Shown here piece by piece: positions 1 through 9,000 of a DNA stretch of 64,000 bases (position 1 is the stretch's first letter; each line of letters begins with the position of its first letter). The translations under genes were made by a program, and so were the position numbers. The notes below the pieces were generated by a model. The model did no database searches. It had not been told where the DNA came from and saw only the letters and a program-made list of their open reading frames with translations. Source of the DNA: Kriegella sp963975415 (lineage in GTDB: Bacteria; Bacteroidota; Bacteroidia; Flavobacteriales; Flavobacteriaceae). The stretch is taken from assembly GCF_963975415.1 (NCBI RefSeq), contig NZ_CAXBGN010000007.1, positions 1 to 64,000 of the forward strand, in the 5' to 3' direction.

Positions 1-140
1 CCTTGACTGTTTCTACCTCCGGACTTTTTTAACGGAGCAAGCAAGCTTTTCTCCGGCTTATCAGTAGTAATGGCGTCAAATCCATTTACTACTCTAAAAC
101 GCTGTCCTGGAGTGATTGGTTTTAATTTTCTAACTGACAT
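1..140 (-). CDS. rplB: 50S ribosomal protein L2, N-terminal part (cut by window edge)
   Basis: Only the first 46 codons lie in the window; the gene continues past the left edge. Translation from the ATG at 140 gives MSVRKLKPITPGQRF, followed by a stretch ending in LLAPLKKSGGRNSQG, which is the typical Bacteroidota L2 start. L2 is a 23S rRNA-binding protein of the large subunit needed for peptidyl-transferase assembly. It starts 9 bases after the rplW stop, so the two are co-transcribed in the S10 part of the operon. Identity rests on this N-terminal block and on the gene order L3-L4-L23-L2. Confidence 0.95.
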   Translation of the reverse strand, partial: MSVRKLKPITPGQRFRVVNGFDAITTDKPEKSLLAPLKKSGGRNSQ

Positions 141-149
141 CTTTAGTCT

Positions 150-440
150 CTATAGATTACTGTAAAAATCAATAATATCACCTTCTACTACATCAACGAT
201 TGCCTTCTTGACCGAATTAGTCTTTCCGTGCTGCACACCAGTTTTGGTGTATCGCGATTTTCTTTTTGGGCCGTAGTTCATTGTACGCACTTTCTTAACC
301 GAAACACCATACGCAGCTTCAACCGCATCTTTAATCTGTATTTTGTTCGCTCTTGGATCTACAATGAAACCATAACGATTGAGCAACTCACTATCCGCGG
401 TCATTTTTTCCGTTATAATTGGCTTTATCAACACACTCAT
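150..440 (-). CDS. rplW: 50S ribosomal protein L23
   Basis: This 96-residue protein has the normal length for bacterial L23. It begins MSVLIKPIITEKMT, matching the family's conserved N-terminal block that ends in TEK, and carries the family's NKIQIKDAVEAAYGVSVKKV segment (beta strand and helix that bind 23S rRNA domain III). L23 lines the peptide exit tunnel and is a docking point for trigger factor, whose gene is also in this window. It lies between rplD (7 bases upstream) and rplB (9 bases downstream), the standard order. Confidence 0.97.
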   Translation of the reverse strand: MSVLIKPIITEKMTADSELLNRYGFIVDPRANKIQIKDAVEAAYGVSVKKVRTMNYGPKRKSRYTKTGVQHGKTNSVKKAIVDVVEGDIIDFYSNL

Positions 441-447
441 GGTTTTC

Positions 448-1077
448 CTATTTATTTAAGTTTGATTGCAACCCTTCTAAAGCGCCTTCCAACAATACGA
501 TATTATTTGCGTTTAATATCTTATAAGTACTTAATTCTGAGCTATTTACGACTTCAGAACGCTTCAAATTACGCGAAGACAAATATACGCTATTATTTGA
601 ATCACCCAACACAAACAAAGATTTTTTGTTCTCTAAGCCCAAGGACTTCAAAACCTGCATAAAATCTTTAGTCTTAGGCACTTCAAAATTAAAGTCCTCG
701 ACAACCAAAATAGCTTGCTCTTTTGACTTGATACTCAACGCAGATTTTCGCGCCAAACGCTTTAAGTTCTTGTTCAGCTTCTGCTTATAATCTCTAGGCC
801 TTGGCCCAAAAATTCTCCCACCACCTCTGAAAATAGGTGACTTTATACTACCGGCACGAGCTGTACCAGTACCCTTCTGCTTCTTAATCTTTCTGGTACT
901 ACCAGCAATCTCACCACGTTCTTTCGATTTATGCGTTCCCTGTCGCTGGTGCGCCAAATATTGCTTGACATCCAAATACACTGCGTGATTGTTCGGCTCT
1001 ATTGCGAAAACCTCATCCAAAAGGTCTACCTTTCTTCCGGTTTCTTTTCCTTTAATATCTAAAACTGCTACTTTCAT
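448..1077 (-). CDS. rplD: 50S ribosomal protein L4
   Basis: This 209-residue protein is full length for L4. The central block with KQKGTGTARAGSIKSPIFRG and GGGRIFGPRPRDY is the hallmark of the L4 loop that reaches into the exit tunnel. The C-terminal part (VVEDFNFEVPKTKDF and later) is the usual globular domain. The start codon at 1077 shares one base with the rplC stop, suggesting translational coupling. In gamma-proteobacteria L4 is the repressor of the S10 operon; whether it plays that role here is unknown, but a structured spacer lies upstream of rplC. Confidence 0.97.
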   Translation of the reverse strand: MKVAVLDIKGKETGRKVDLLDEVFAIEPNNHAVYLDVKQYLAHQRQGTHKSKERGEIAGSTRKIKKQKGTGTARAGSIKSPIFRGGGRIFGPRPRDYKQKLNKNLKRLARKSALSIKSKEQAILVVEDFNFEVPKTKDFMQVLKSLGLENKKSLFVLGDSNNSVYLSSRNLKRSEVVNSSELSTYKILNANNIVLLEGALEGLQSNLNK

Positions 1078-1694
1078 TACTTCTCAATCGTTACGTAAGC
1101 GTTTTTATGACCAGGCACACAACCTTTTACTACTAAAAGATTCTTTTCTGGAACTATTTTTAACACTCTCAGGTTCTGAACAGTAACACGATCACCGCCC
1201 ATTCTACCAGCCATTTTCATCCCCTTAAACACTCTTGAAGGTGTTGATGCCGCACCGATAGAACCAGGAGCCCTCAGTCTGTTGTGTTGACCGTGAGTTG
1301 CCTGACCGACACCACCAAAGCCGTGTCTTTTAACAACCCCCTGAAAACCTTTACCTTTTGACGTACCAACAACGTCAACAAATTCCCCTTCTTGGAAAAC
1401 ATCGACACCTATAGTGTCTCCCAATTTGTATTCACCTTCAAAATCCCGGAATTCAACGACTGTTTTCTTCGGAGAAGAACCTGCTTTTTTGAAATGACCC
1501 GCTTCGGCCTTATTAGCACGTTTCTCTGCCTTGTCATCGAAACCAAGCTGAAGGGCACTGTACCCGTCGACCTCTTCGGTTCTGACTTGGGTAATCACGC
1601 ATGGTCCAGCCTCAATGACAGTACACGGAACATTCTTTCCGTTCTCATCAAAAATACTGGTCATGCCTACTTTTTTTCCTATTAACCCAGACAT
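1077..1694 (-). CDS. rplC: 50S ribosomal protein L3
   Basis: This 205-residue protein begins MSGLIGKKVGMTSIFDENGK, the canonical L3 start. It contains the central extension (VVKRHGFGGVGQATHGQHNR, then LRAPGSIGAASTPSRVFKGM) that reaches the peptidyl-transferase centre. L3 helps start 50S assembly. It is separated from rpsJ by a 200-base spacer holding several hairpins and a terminator-like element, unlike the tight spacing elsewhere in this operon. The stop overlaps the rplD start by one base. Confidence 0.97.
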   Translation of the reverse strand: MSGLIGKKVGMTSIFDENGKNVPCTVIEAGPCVITQVRTEEVDGYSALQLGFDDKAEKRANKAEAGHFKKAGSSPKKTVVEFRDFEGEYKLGDTIGVDVFQEGEFVDVVGTSKGKGFQGVVKRHGFGGVGQATHGQHNRLRAPGSIGAASTPSRVFKGMKMAGRMGGDRVTVQNLRVLKIVPEKNLLVVKGCVPGHKNAYVTIEK

Positions 1695-1739
1695 AATTTA
1701 TTTATATTTAATATTCAACTATTACTCAATTTTTTTTGC

Positions 1740-1771
1740 AAAAAAACAGGGCAAGAAATCATCCAGCCCTG
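1740..1771 (-). terminator. terminator-like hairpin inside the rpsJ-rplC spacer
   Basis: Read on the minus strand, CAGGGC (1771-1766) pairs with GCCCTG (1752-1747) across a 13-base loop and is followed directly by seven T residues (1746-1740). This is the form of an intrinsic terminator, but it lies inside a ribosomal operon, about 45 bases before the rplC start. It may act as an attenuator or partial terminator. The hairpin is seen in the sequence; the function is inference. Confidence 0.6.
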
Positions 1772-1821
1772 AATGTATTCTTTTTCCGTTTTTCCTTTGC
1801 ACGCAGCTCCGGACATGTTCA

Positions 1822-1887
1822 TTCCCACGAATGCGGGAAATTAATTCCCTCCTCATCCATTTTTAGATGAGACCCGTCTCTAACGGG
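1822..1887 (-). promoter_or_regulatory. three consecutive small hairpins downstream of rpsJ
   Basis: Three inverted repeats follow one another between the rpsJ stop and the terminator-like hairpin: 1873-1877 with 1883-1887 (5 bp, 5-base loop), 1852-1857 with 1866-1871 (6 bp, 8-base loop) and 1822-1826 with 1835-1839 (5 bp, 8-base loop). With the downstream hairpin they make a compactly folded intercistronic RNA, a plausible binding site for a regulatory ribosomal protein. I do not recognise it as a named RNA family. Confidence 0.45.
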
Positions 1888-1894
1888 AAAGCGA

Positions 1895-2200
1895 TTAGAC
1901 CTTAATCTCTACTTCGACACCGCTAGGAAGCTCTAACTTCATAAGCGCATCAATAGTTTTAGATGAAGAACTATAAATATCCAAAAGCCTTTTATATGAG
2001 CTTAACTGAAATTGCTCTCTCGATTTCTTATTTACGTGCGGAGAACGCAAAACGGTAAATATCTTTTTATGTGTTGGCAATGGAATTGGTCCCGTTACCA
2101 CAGCTCCAGTCGTCTTAACCGTTTTTACAATTTTCTCAGCAGACTTATCCACTAAATTATGATCGTAAGATTTTAATTTTATTCTAATTTTCTGACTCAT
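1895..2200 (-). CDS. rpsJ: 30S ribosomal protein S10
   Basis: This 101-residue protein begins MSQKIRIKLKSYDHNLVDKS and carries the conserved GPIPLPTHKKIFTVLRSPHV loop and the C-terminal LPSGVEVEIKV strand, all diagnostic of S10. S10 sits in the 30S head and, as NusE, also takes part in antitermination and in coupling through NusG. The start is 10 bases after the fusA stop, so in this genome the str and S10 operons are joined with no tuf gene between them. Confidence 0.97.
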   Translation of the reverse strand: MSQKIRIKLKSYDHNLVDKSAEKIVKTVKTTGAVVTGPIPLPTHKKIFTVLRSPHVNKKSREQFQLSSYKRLLDIYSSSSKTIDALMKLELPSGVEVEIKV

Positions 2201-2210
2201 CTTCTAAAAA

Positions 2211-4343
2211 TTATGCCGTTACCCCTTTAGCTGCCTTAATAACTTCCTCTGAAATATTCGATGGAGTTTCTGCATAATGAGAAAATTCCATAGTTGATGT
2301 CGCCCTACCGGAAGACAACGTTCTTAAAGATGTAACATAGCCAAACATTTCTGAAAGCGGAACTGTACCTTTTACCACTTTTGCACCAGCTCTGTCACTC
2401 ATATTGGTAATAGTACCTCGTCTTCGGTTTAAATCACCGACAATATCACCCATATTTTCTTCAGGCGTTATCACCTCGATTTTCATTATAGGCTCCATGA
2501 TAACCGCACCAGCAGCTTTACCAGCAGCCTTATAACCCATTTTCGCAGCCAATTCAAAAGAAAGTGCATCAGAATCCACAGGGTGGAAAGAGCCATCTTT
2601 CAATACTATTTTCATAGTATCCATTTCAAATCCAGCCAATGGTCCATTAAGCATTGCAGCAGCAAAACCTTTCTCTACCGATGGAATAAACTCTTTAGGT
2701 ATACGACCACCTTTTATCTCATCGACAAATTGCAATCCTTCTCCTTCGAAATCCTCATCGGCAGGGCTCATTTCAAATACAATATCACCAAACTTACCAC
2801 GACCACCAGATTGCTTTTTATAAGTTTCTCTGTGAGCCGCCATTTTAGTAAGCGCTTCTTTATATTCAACCTGAGGCTGACCTTGGTTGACCTCAACTTT
2901 AAATTCACGTCTTAAACGATCAACGATTATATCCAAGTGAAGCTCACCCATACCAGAAATAATGGTCTGACCTGAAGCCTCATCGGTTTTCACCTGAAAA
3001 GTAGGATCCTCTTCGGCCAACTTCGCCAAAGCCATACCCAACTTATCTACATCGACTTTGGTCTTAGGCTCTACAGCAATACCTATCACCGGGTCAGGAA
3101 AGTCCATACTCTCCAACACAATAGGATGTTTTTCAGAAGACATCGTATCACCCGTTTTAATATCCTTAAAACCTACCGCGGCCCCAATATCTCCTGCTTC
3201 AATATAATCTATAGCATTTTGCTTATTCGAATGCATTTGATAGATGCGCGAAATACGTTCTTTCTTGCCCGAACGGTTATTTAGAATATACGATCCCGCA
3301 TCTAGACGACCCGAATATGTTCTAAAGAAAGCCAAGCGCCCTACAAAAGGATCTGTAGCAATTTTAAAAGCTAGAGCAGAAAATGGCTCTTTTACATCAG
3401 GCTTTCTACTTATTGACTCACCAGTCTCTGGATCCGTACCTACAATCGCATCTTTATCCAATGGAGATGGCAAATACCTACAAACAGCATCCAATAAAAA
3501 CTGAACCCCTTTATTCTTAAACGAAGAACCACAAATCATAGGTATAATAGCCCTATCCATAACAGCAGCCCTTAAAGCCGCGTGCACCTCTTCTTCTGTA
3601 ATTGAATCTTCATCTTCGAAGAACTTCTCCATCAACTCCTCATCATATTCCGCTACAGCCTCAATCAAAGCTGCTCTGTACTCGCGTACTTCAGCCTTCA
3701 TTTCCTCAGGAATATCAATCACATCAAAAGTAGCACCAAAGCCCTCATCATGCCATACAATAGCCCTATTCTTAGCCAAATCGACAATACCTCTAAAATC
3801 AGCCTCGTCACCAATTGGCAACACAATAGGAACTGCATTAGAACCCAACATTTCCTTGACCTGTTTGCACACCATCAAGAAATTAGAACCCTGGCGATCC
3901 ATTTTGTTCACAAAACCGATACGCGGCACTTTATAATTGTCGGCCAACCTCCAGTTCGTTTCAGATTGAGGCTCAACACCATCAACCGCACTAAAAAGAA
4001 AAACCAACCCATCCAACACACGTAAAGACCTATTTACCTCAACGGTAAAATCAACGTGACCGGGAGTGTCGATAATATTAAAATGATAATCTTTCGTATC
4101 TGGTAACGGCTTCGCGTTCTCTAAAGGAAACTTCCATGTACATGTAGTAGCCGCCGAGGTGATGGTTATCCCACGTTCCTGCTCCTGCTCCATCCAGTCC
4201 ATGGTCGCAGCACCATCATGCACCTCACCTATCTTATGACTAACACCCGTATAAAAAAGTATACGTTCTGTAGTTGTAGTTTTTCCGGCATCAATATGTG
4301 CAGCGATACCAATATTTCTTGTATATTTTAAATCTCTTGCCAT
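2211..4343 (-). CDS. fusA: translation elongation factor G
   Basis: EF-G is the GTPase that drives ribosomal translocation and, with RRF, ribosome recycling. This 710-residue protein is full length. GTPase motifs are clear: AHIDAGKT (G1, residues 15-22), the RGITI switch region, DTPGHVDF (G3) and NKMD (G4). Domains II to V follow, with the domain IV segment GGRGKFGDIVFEM and the C-terminal GYVTSLRTLSSGRA. It lies 6 bases after the rpsG stop and 10 bases before rpsJ. The usual downstream neighbour tuf is absent, as is common in Bacteroidota. Confidence 0.98.
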   Translation of the reverse strand: MARDLKYTRNIGIAAHIDAGKTTTTERILFYTGVSHKIGEVHDGAATMDWMEQEQERGITITSAATTCTWKFPLENAKPLPDTKDYHFNIIDTPGHVDFTVEVNRSLRVLDGLVFLFSAVDGVEPQSETNWRLADNYKVPRIGFVNKMDRQGSNFLMVCKQVKEMLGSNAVPIVLPIGDEADFRGIVDLAKNRAIVWHDEGFGATFDVIDIPEEMKAEVREYRAALIEAVAEYDEELMEKFFEDEDSITEEEVHAALRAAVMDRAIIPMICGSSFKNKGVQFLLDAVCRYLPSPLDKDAIVGTDPETGESISRKPDVKEPFSALAFKIATDPFVGRLAFFRTYSGRLDAGSYILNNRSGKKERISRIYQMHSNKQNAIDYIEAGDIGAAVGFKDIKTGDTMSSEKHPIVLESMDFPDPVIGIAVEPKTKVDVDKLGMALAKLAEEDPTFQVKTDEASGQTIISGMGELHLDIIVDRLRREFKVEVNQGQPQVEYKEALTKMAAHRETYKKQSGGRGKFGDIVFEMSPADEDFEGEGLQFVDEIKGGRIPKEFIPSVEKGFAAAMLNGPLAGFEMDTMKIVLKDGSFHPVDSDALSFELAAKMGYKAAGKAAGAVIMEPIMKIEVITPEENMGDIVGDLNRRRGTITNMSDRAGAKVVKGTVPLSEMFGYVTSLRTLSSGRATSTMEFSHYAETPSNISEEVIKAAKGVTA

Positions 4344-4349
4344 TTCTGA

Positions 4350-4826
4350 TTAAAATCTAAAGTGGGAAAATGCTTTGTTGGCTTCTGCCATTCTGTGCGT
4401 ATCCGTTCTTTTCTTCACGGCAGCACCCTCTTCTTTAGAGGCAGCCAATATTTCGGCGGCCAACTTTTGCGGCATGCCTTTTTCGTTACGCTTACGCGCG
4501 AAGCTAATCAACCACTTCATAGCCGTTGATATTTTACGATCTGGCCTAATCTGCATTGGAATCTGAAATGTAGCACCACCCACACGCCGGCTGCGCACCT
4601 CAACATGGGGCATTACATTTGAAAGCGCATCTTTCCATAACTCTAATGCCGTTTTTTCCTCATCAGTCTTCTTTTCCTCAACAATATCAATTGCTTCGTA
4701 AAACACACTGAATGCAATAGACTTTTTACCGTCCCACATCATCATGTTCACAAAACGCGTAACCAATTGATCATTAAATCTAGGATCCGGTAAAAGCGGT
4801 CTTTTCTTTGCCTGTTTTTTTCTCAT
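4350..4826 (-). CDS. rpsG: 30S ribosomal protein S7
   Basis: This 158-residue protein begins MRKKQAKKRPLLPDPRFNDQ and has the S7 signature blocks FVNMMMWDGKKSIA, PHVEVRSRRVGGATFQIPMQ and, near the end, RMAEANKAFSHFRF. S7 organises the 3' major domain of 16S rRNA in the 30S head. The spacer to rpsL is about 100 bases and contains a small hairpin; in Escherichia coli S7 represses the str operon by binding the rpsL-rpsG spacer, so an equivalent control is possible here. Confidence 0.97.
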   Translation of the reverse strand: MRKKQAKKRPLLPDPRFNDQLVTRFVNMMMWDGKKSIAFSVFYEAIDIVEEKKTDEEKTALELWKDALSNVMPHVEVRSRRVGGATFQIPMQIRPDRKISTAMKWLISFARKRNEKGMPQKLAAEILAASKEEGAAVKKRTDTHRMAEANKAFSHFRF

Positions 4827-4872
4827 TTTTCAAAGTTTGCGGTTTGCATCGAGCTTTTATGGTTTCAGACAC

Positions 4873-4888
4873 TGAAGCAAAAATGCTT
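4873..4888 (-). promoter_or_regulatory. hairpin in the rpsL-rpsG spacer
   Basis: A perfect 6-bp stem (GAAGCA with TGCTTC) closes a 4-base loop midway between rpsL and rpsG, about 47 bases before the rpsG start. There is no T-tract, so it is not a terminator. Its position matches where S7 binds the str mRNA in Escherichia coli. The hairpin is seen; the regulatory role is inferred by analogy only. Confidence 0.35.
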
Positions 4889-4928
4889 CATATCACCAAA
4901 ACAACCGGCCCACACAACCTTAATTCAT

Positions 4929-5303
4929 TTACTTCTTAGGGCGTTTTGCTCCGTATTTAGACCTTCTTTGGGTTCTTCCTGCAACTCCTGCAGTATCCAA
5001 AGCACCTCTTACAATGTGGTATCTAACACCTGGCAAATCTTTCACCCTTCCGCCTCTAACCAATACTATCGAGTGCTCTTGCAAGTTGTGTCCTTCTCCT
5101 GGTATATAGGCATTGACCTCCTTACCATTAGTCAACCTTACCCTTGCAACTTTTCGCATTGCCGAGTTTGGTTTCTTTGGAGTAGTAGTATATACACGTG
5201 TACATACTCCTCTCCTTTGTGGACACGAATCCAAAGCAGCCGATTTACTCTTCTTGGTAATTGTGGCCCTTCCTTTTCGTACTAATTGTGAAATTGTTGG
5301 CAT
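4929..5303 (-). CDS. rpsL: 30S ribosomal protein S12
   Basis: This 124-residue protein is first in the str operon. It begins MPTISQLVRKGR and contains the decoding-site loops TTTPKKPNSAMRKVARVRL and RGGRVKDLPGVRYH. The lysines that are changed in classic streptomycin-resistant mutants (in PKKPNS and GRVKDLPG) are both present, so the wild-type, streptomycin-sensitive form is encoded. S12 controls tRNA selection accuracy. A well-formed Bacteroidota promoter lies 46-76 bases upstream. Confidence 0.97.
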   Translation of the reverse strand: MPTISQLVRKGRATITKKSKSAALDSCPQRRGVCTRVYTTTPKKPNSAMRKVARVRLTNGKEVNAYIPGEGHNLQEHSIVLVRGGRVKDLPGVRYHIVRGALDTAGVAGRTQRRSKYGAKRPKK

Positions 5304-5348
5304 ACTATTATATATGTATAAAAAAACTTAGCCCCGTTTTAGGGCTGG

Positions 5349-5379
5349 CAAATGTAACAATATTTCATAATAATTCAAA
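5349..5379 (-). promoter_or_regulatory. Bacteroidota-type promoter of the str/S10 operon
   Basis: On the minus strand TTTG (5379-5376) is followed after 19 bases by TACATTTG (5356-5349), matching the Bacteroidota primary sigma consensus (TTTG, spacer of about 19-21, TAnnTTTG). The start site would be near 5344. A short inverted repeat (5342-5346 with 5330-5334) followed by seven T residues on this strand lies right at the predicted transcript start, about 27 bases before the rpsL ATG. Confidence 0.75.
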
Positions 5380-5921
5380 TCCTATTCCATTAATTTTGTC
5401 GGATTTCTTTAAATCCCCGCAAAACACCCTCTTTACCACCCTTAAAATACCCACAAAACATCTAACCTACTATTACCCAAAAGCCAATACATGTTTATTC
5501 AAATTAAAATCACCTAAAAAAGATTAAAAACTCAACTGGGGAGAATTACCTATCAGCACACAAAAAAACAAAAGACAAATTCCGTATTCCATTATTAAGA
5601 CACCAAAACACTCACTACCAATCAATCCTATTTTCATTTACATTCCAAACAGAATCAATTCTTCAATTCACCCCCAAAACAAACCCATAACGACATGTAA
5701 TAGCCATATACACCCGCTATCTAGAACTTGACCAATTAAAAACCCCTTAACCAACCAATAAAATCGCCCCAACAACCGAAGTACTCCTTATAAATCTTTC
5801 GAAAGACCATGAAAAACATTAACATTTATGATTTTCTAATATATTTTTTCACATTTTATGACTTTGTCAATTATTTAACAATAAATAACCCACATCGCCC
5901 TAACTACGTAGGAATTACTGT

Positions 5922-5929
5922 TATATTTG
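5922..5929 (+). promoter_or_regulatory. candidate -7 box upstream of the SusC operon
   Basis: TATATTTG fits the TAnnTTTG consensus. No TTG element is found at the proper distance upstream. It would give a 5' leader of roughly 160 bases before the ATG at 6093. The missing -33 element may mean that the promoter needs an activator, as is common for SusCD operons, or that the true promoter is elsewhere. Confidence 0.35.
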
Positions 5930-6092
5930 TAATAAGCGCTATTTATTTTGTTAAAATAAACTTAAAATATCCCTAATGTTTTCATTATTTAACAATCAAA
6001 AAACTATGCATGCATAAGTTTTTTGCCCAAAAAGTTGGATTATTAACACGATTTTAGGATTTTTGCAGCTAGCTAATTCAAATAATTATAAA

Positions 6093-9000
6093 ATGAAGAC
6101 AAAACTGAATGGACTTTTGACGCTCGTTCTGGCGTTAGCCGTGCACATTACTTTTGCACAGCAAAAAACAATTTCGGGTACGGTCACCGACCAAGATGGT
6201 CTACCGCTTCCCGGAGTAAACATCCTTGTAAAAGGAACTACGAACGGTACGCAAACCGATTTCGACGGAAATTATTCAATTTCAGGCGAAGTTGGACAAG
6301 TATTATCGTTCACCTTTATTGGGCAAAAAGATGTGAGTCAGACAATCGGGTCTGGCAGTACCATCAATGTTCAAATGGAGGAAGACGCCCAAGCTCTGGA
6401 AGAAGTTGTGGTTACTGGGGTATTAGGTACTAAACTTCAGCCGAGAGCCCAAGGTTATGCCTCTACCAGTTTAAGTAACGATGATTTGACCGATGTAACC
6501 AATACTAACCCCTTCGAGTCTCTTTCAGGAAAGGTAGCAGGTATGGATATTACCGCACCCGCGCAGCCCGGTGCATCTGCCAAGGTAATCGTGCGTGGCT
6601 TTTCATCTATTACGGGTAGCAACTCTCCACTTTACGTGGTAGACGGCACACCTATATACAATGAATCAAATAGTAACACAGATGACAATAGTGCGGATCG
6701 AACTTTTGATGGTGGTTCAGGTGTAAATGATTTAGACCCGAACAGTATAGAAAACATAACCATACTTAAAGGTGCTGCCGCAACCGCAGTTTATGGATCG
6801 AGAGGTGCCAACGGTGCCATTTTGATTACAACTAAAAAAGGGAAGGACACCTCTAAAATATCCATAGATTTCACCACTTCAATGGATGTTTTGGAAGTAT
6901 CAAGGGTTCCTCACTACCAGAATGATTTCGGACAAGGATGGAACGGATCTAGTTCTTCCGCCCTTCCCGGCAGCGGCCTGCCTGGTGCCAGTAACGAAAA
7001 TGGTTCTTGGGGACCTGAATACAATGGAGCCATACGCCCCTGGGGACAGATTGTTGACAATGCCCAACAAATAAAACCATACGTGGCACTCCCCGACAAT
7101 GTCAAAGATTTTTACGATCAAGGAAGCGTATATACCAACTCTATCAGGGTTAGTGGTGGTGGAGCAAATTCAGATTATTCTTTGGGTTTCACGAACACTG
7201 ACAGTGACGGTGTAATACCGACCGATGCCGACAAATATGACCGTAAGGCCTTTAGTTTGAACGCAGGTATTAAAAATGAAAAAATTGCCGTTAGGGCTAG
7301 TGCAAACTACATCGAAAGAGATCAAAATGTTGTAAATACAGGCCAAGGTGATGCTGCAGGGCAAGGGAATACCTTTATGCAGGAAATTCTTCAGGTACCT
7401 CGCGATATCAGTCTTGTAGATTTGTATGATTACGAGAACAACCCGTTCAACACCAATGACAACTTTTACACCCCTTATGCATCTAATCCATATTTTGTTG
7501 TCAATGAAAACTCTACCAACATTGCGAGCAATCGTCTTTTTGGCAACCTTAATTTCACTTTTAATGTGACTCCTTCCTTAACTGCTGTTTGGCAAATTGG
7601 GGCGGACATAGAAAACTTAAAGCGTAAAAGTTACGGTGCCAAAGTAGACTATACTCCAGGGTCTGCACAACAATTACTAAATACACTTCCGATTGTCGGT
7701 GGTGTGACAGAATATCAAATTGAAAGAAAACAGTATGATACTTATTTTACTTTAAATCACGATTTACAAATTTCAAGTGATTTAAATTTGACCTCATCTG
7801 CTGGTCTTACCTACAACCAGAGATCTTTCGATGAACTTTCTGTGGCTATTACAGATTTGGACATTCCTGACTACTATGAAATCAGCAACAGTGCTGTAAC
7901 CCCAACAGTAACCAATAACAATGAGTTACGAAGAACATTGGGTCTTTTCGGAACCGCTACTTTAGGTTTTATGGAAAAATACTTCCTAACCTTAACCGCG
8001 AGAAATGACTGGTCTTCAACCTTGCCTATGGGCAACAACTCTTATTTTTACCCATCGGCAACGGCAAGTGCAATCATTTTTGATAGTCGACAGGCTTTTG
8101 TTAAGTTAAGAGGAGGTATTTCACAGGTAGGTAACGACACCAGTCCTTACAAAACTGAATCTACTTTAGTTCAAGGTACGGCAGGTGCTTATTTTGGACA
8201 GATTAATATGCCCATAGGAGGTGTAAACTCGTTCGAGTTAAATTCCCAGCTTGGAAACTCCGAGCTGAAGCCCGAAATCACAACAGAGTATGAGTTTGGT
8301 GCTGACGCTGCATTCTTTAATAGAAGAATAACCTTGGATGTTGCGTACTATGTTAAGAAAACCGAAGATCTATTGATCGATCGTCTTTTACCGAGGTCAA
8401 CCGGTTATTTACAGATAACTGGAAATTATGCCGACGTAAGTAACAAAGGTATTGAACTAGCGCTAGGGCTCACTCCCGTACTTACAGAAAATTTCAAATG
8501 GAACATTGGCTACACCTTTACCAAAAACGACAATGAGGTTACCGACTTAAGAGGACTTGACAGATTCGTCATTAACAGTGCCTACGGTACTTCTTTCAAT
8601 GCTGAAGAAGGTAGACCTTTAGGTGTATTTAGATTTAGAGGTCCGGCAAAAACCGCTGATGGCCAATATATCGTAGACGCCAATACGGGCTTTTATGTTC
8701 AAGATGAAGAGGAACAAGACTTAGGAACTTCGCAACGTGATTTCGTAATGGGTCTTAAAAACACCTTTACCTATAAAAATGTAAGCCTTTCTTTTGGCTT
8801 GGATTGGAAAGAAGGTGGAGAGATGTATTCGTACACCAACCGCTTGTTAGGTTTTACAGGAAATTCAATTGCTACGACTTATAATGAGCGTAATCCATTT
8901 ATAGTTCCGAATTCCGTAGTAGACGATGGTAATGGCAATTATTCAGAGAACACCACTCCCATCGATTTTGATCAAGTCACTAATTTCTGGGGAACAGGGA

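Larger units (their letters stand above)
5304..6092. other. 789-base divergent intergenic region, AT-rich
   Basis: This stretch separates the ribosomal operon (minus) from the SusC operon (plus). Besides the str promoter and a weak -7 box for the susC-like gene, I see no RNA gene and no convincing reading frame. The open frame around 5261-5527 on the plus strand has no recognisable composition or domain and overlaps rpsL, so it is not annotated. The part from about 5380 to 5800 is poor in G and contains many C-rich/A-rich runs, without clear repeats. Confidence 0.6.

Noticed and set aside
228..662. Plus-strand open frame antisense to rplW and rplD
   Set aside because: It lies wholly opposite two confirmed ribosomal genes and shows no protein family features.
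5261..5527. Plus-strand open frame across the rpsL-SusC gap
   Set aside because: It begins antisense to rpsL and has no recognisable domain or codon pattern.
6063..6092. In-frame TTG start extending the SusC protein by ten residues
   Set aside because: The added residues are polar and precede a complete signal peptide that begins at the ATG at 6093.
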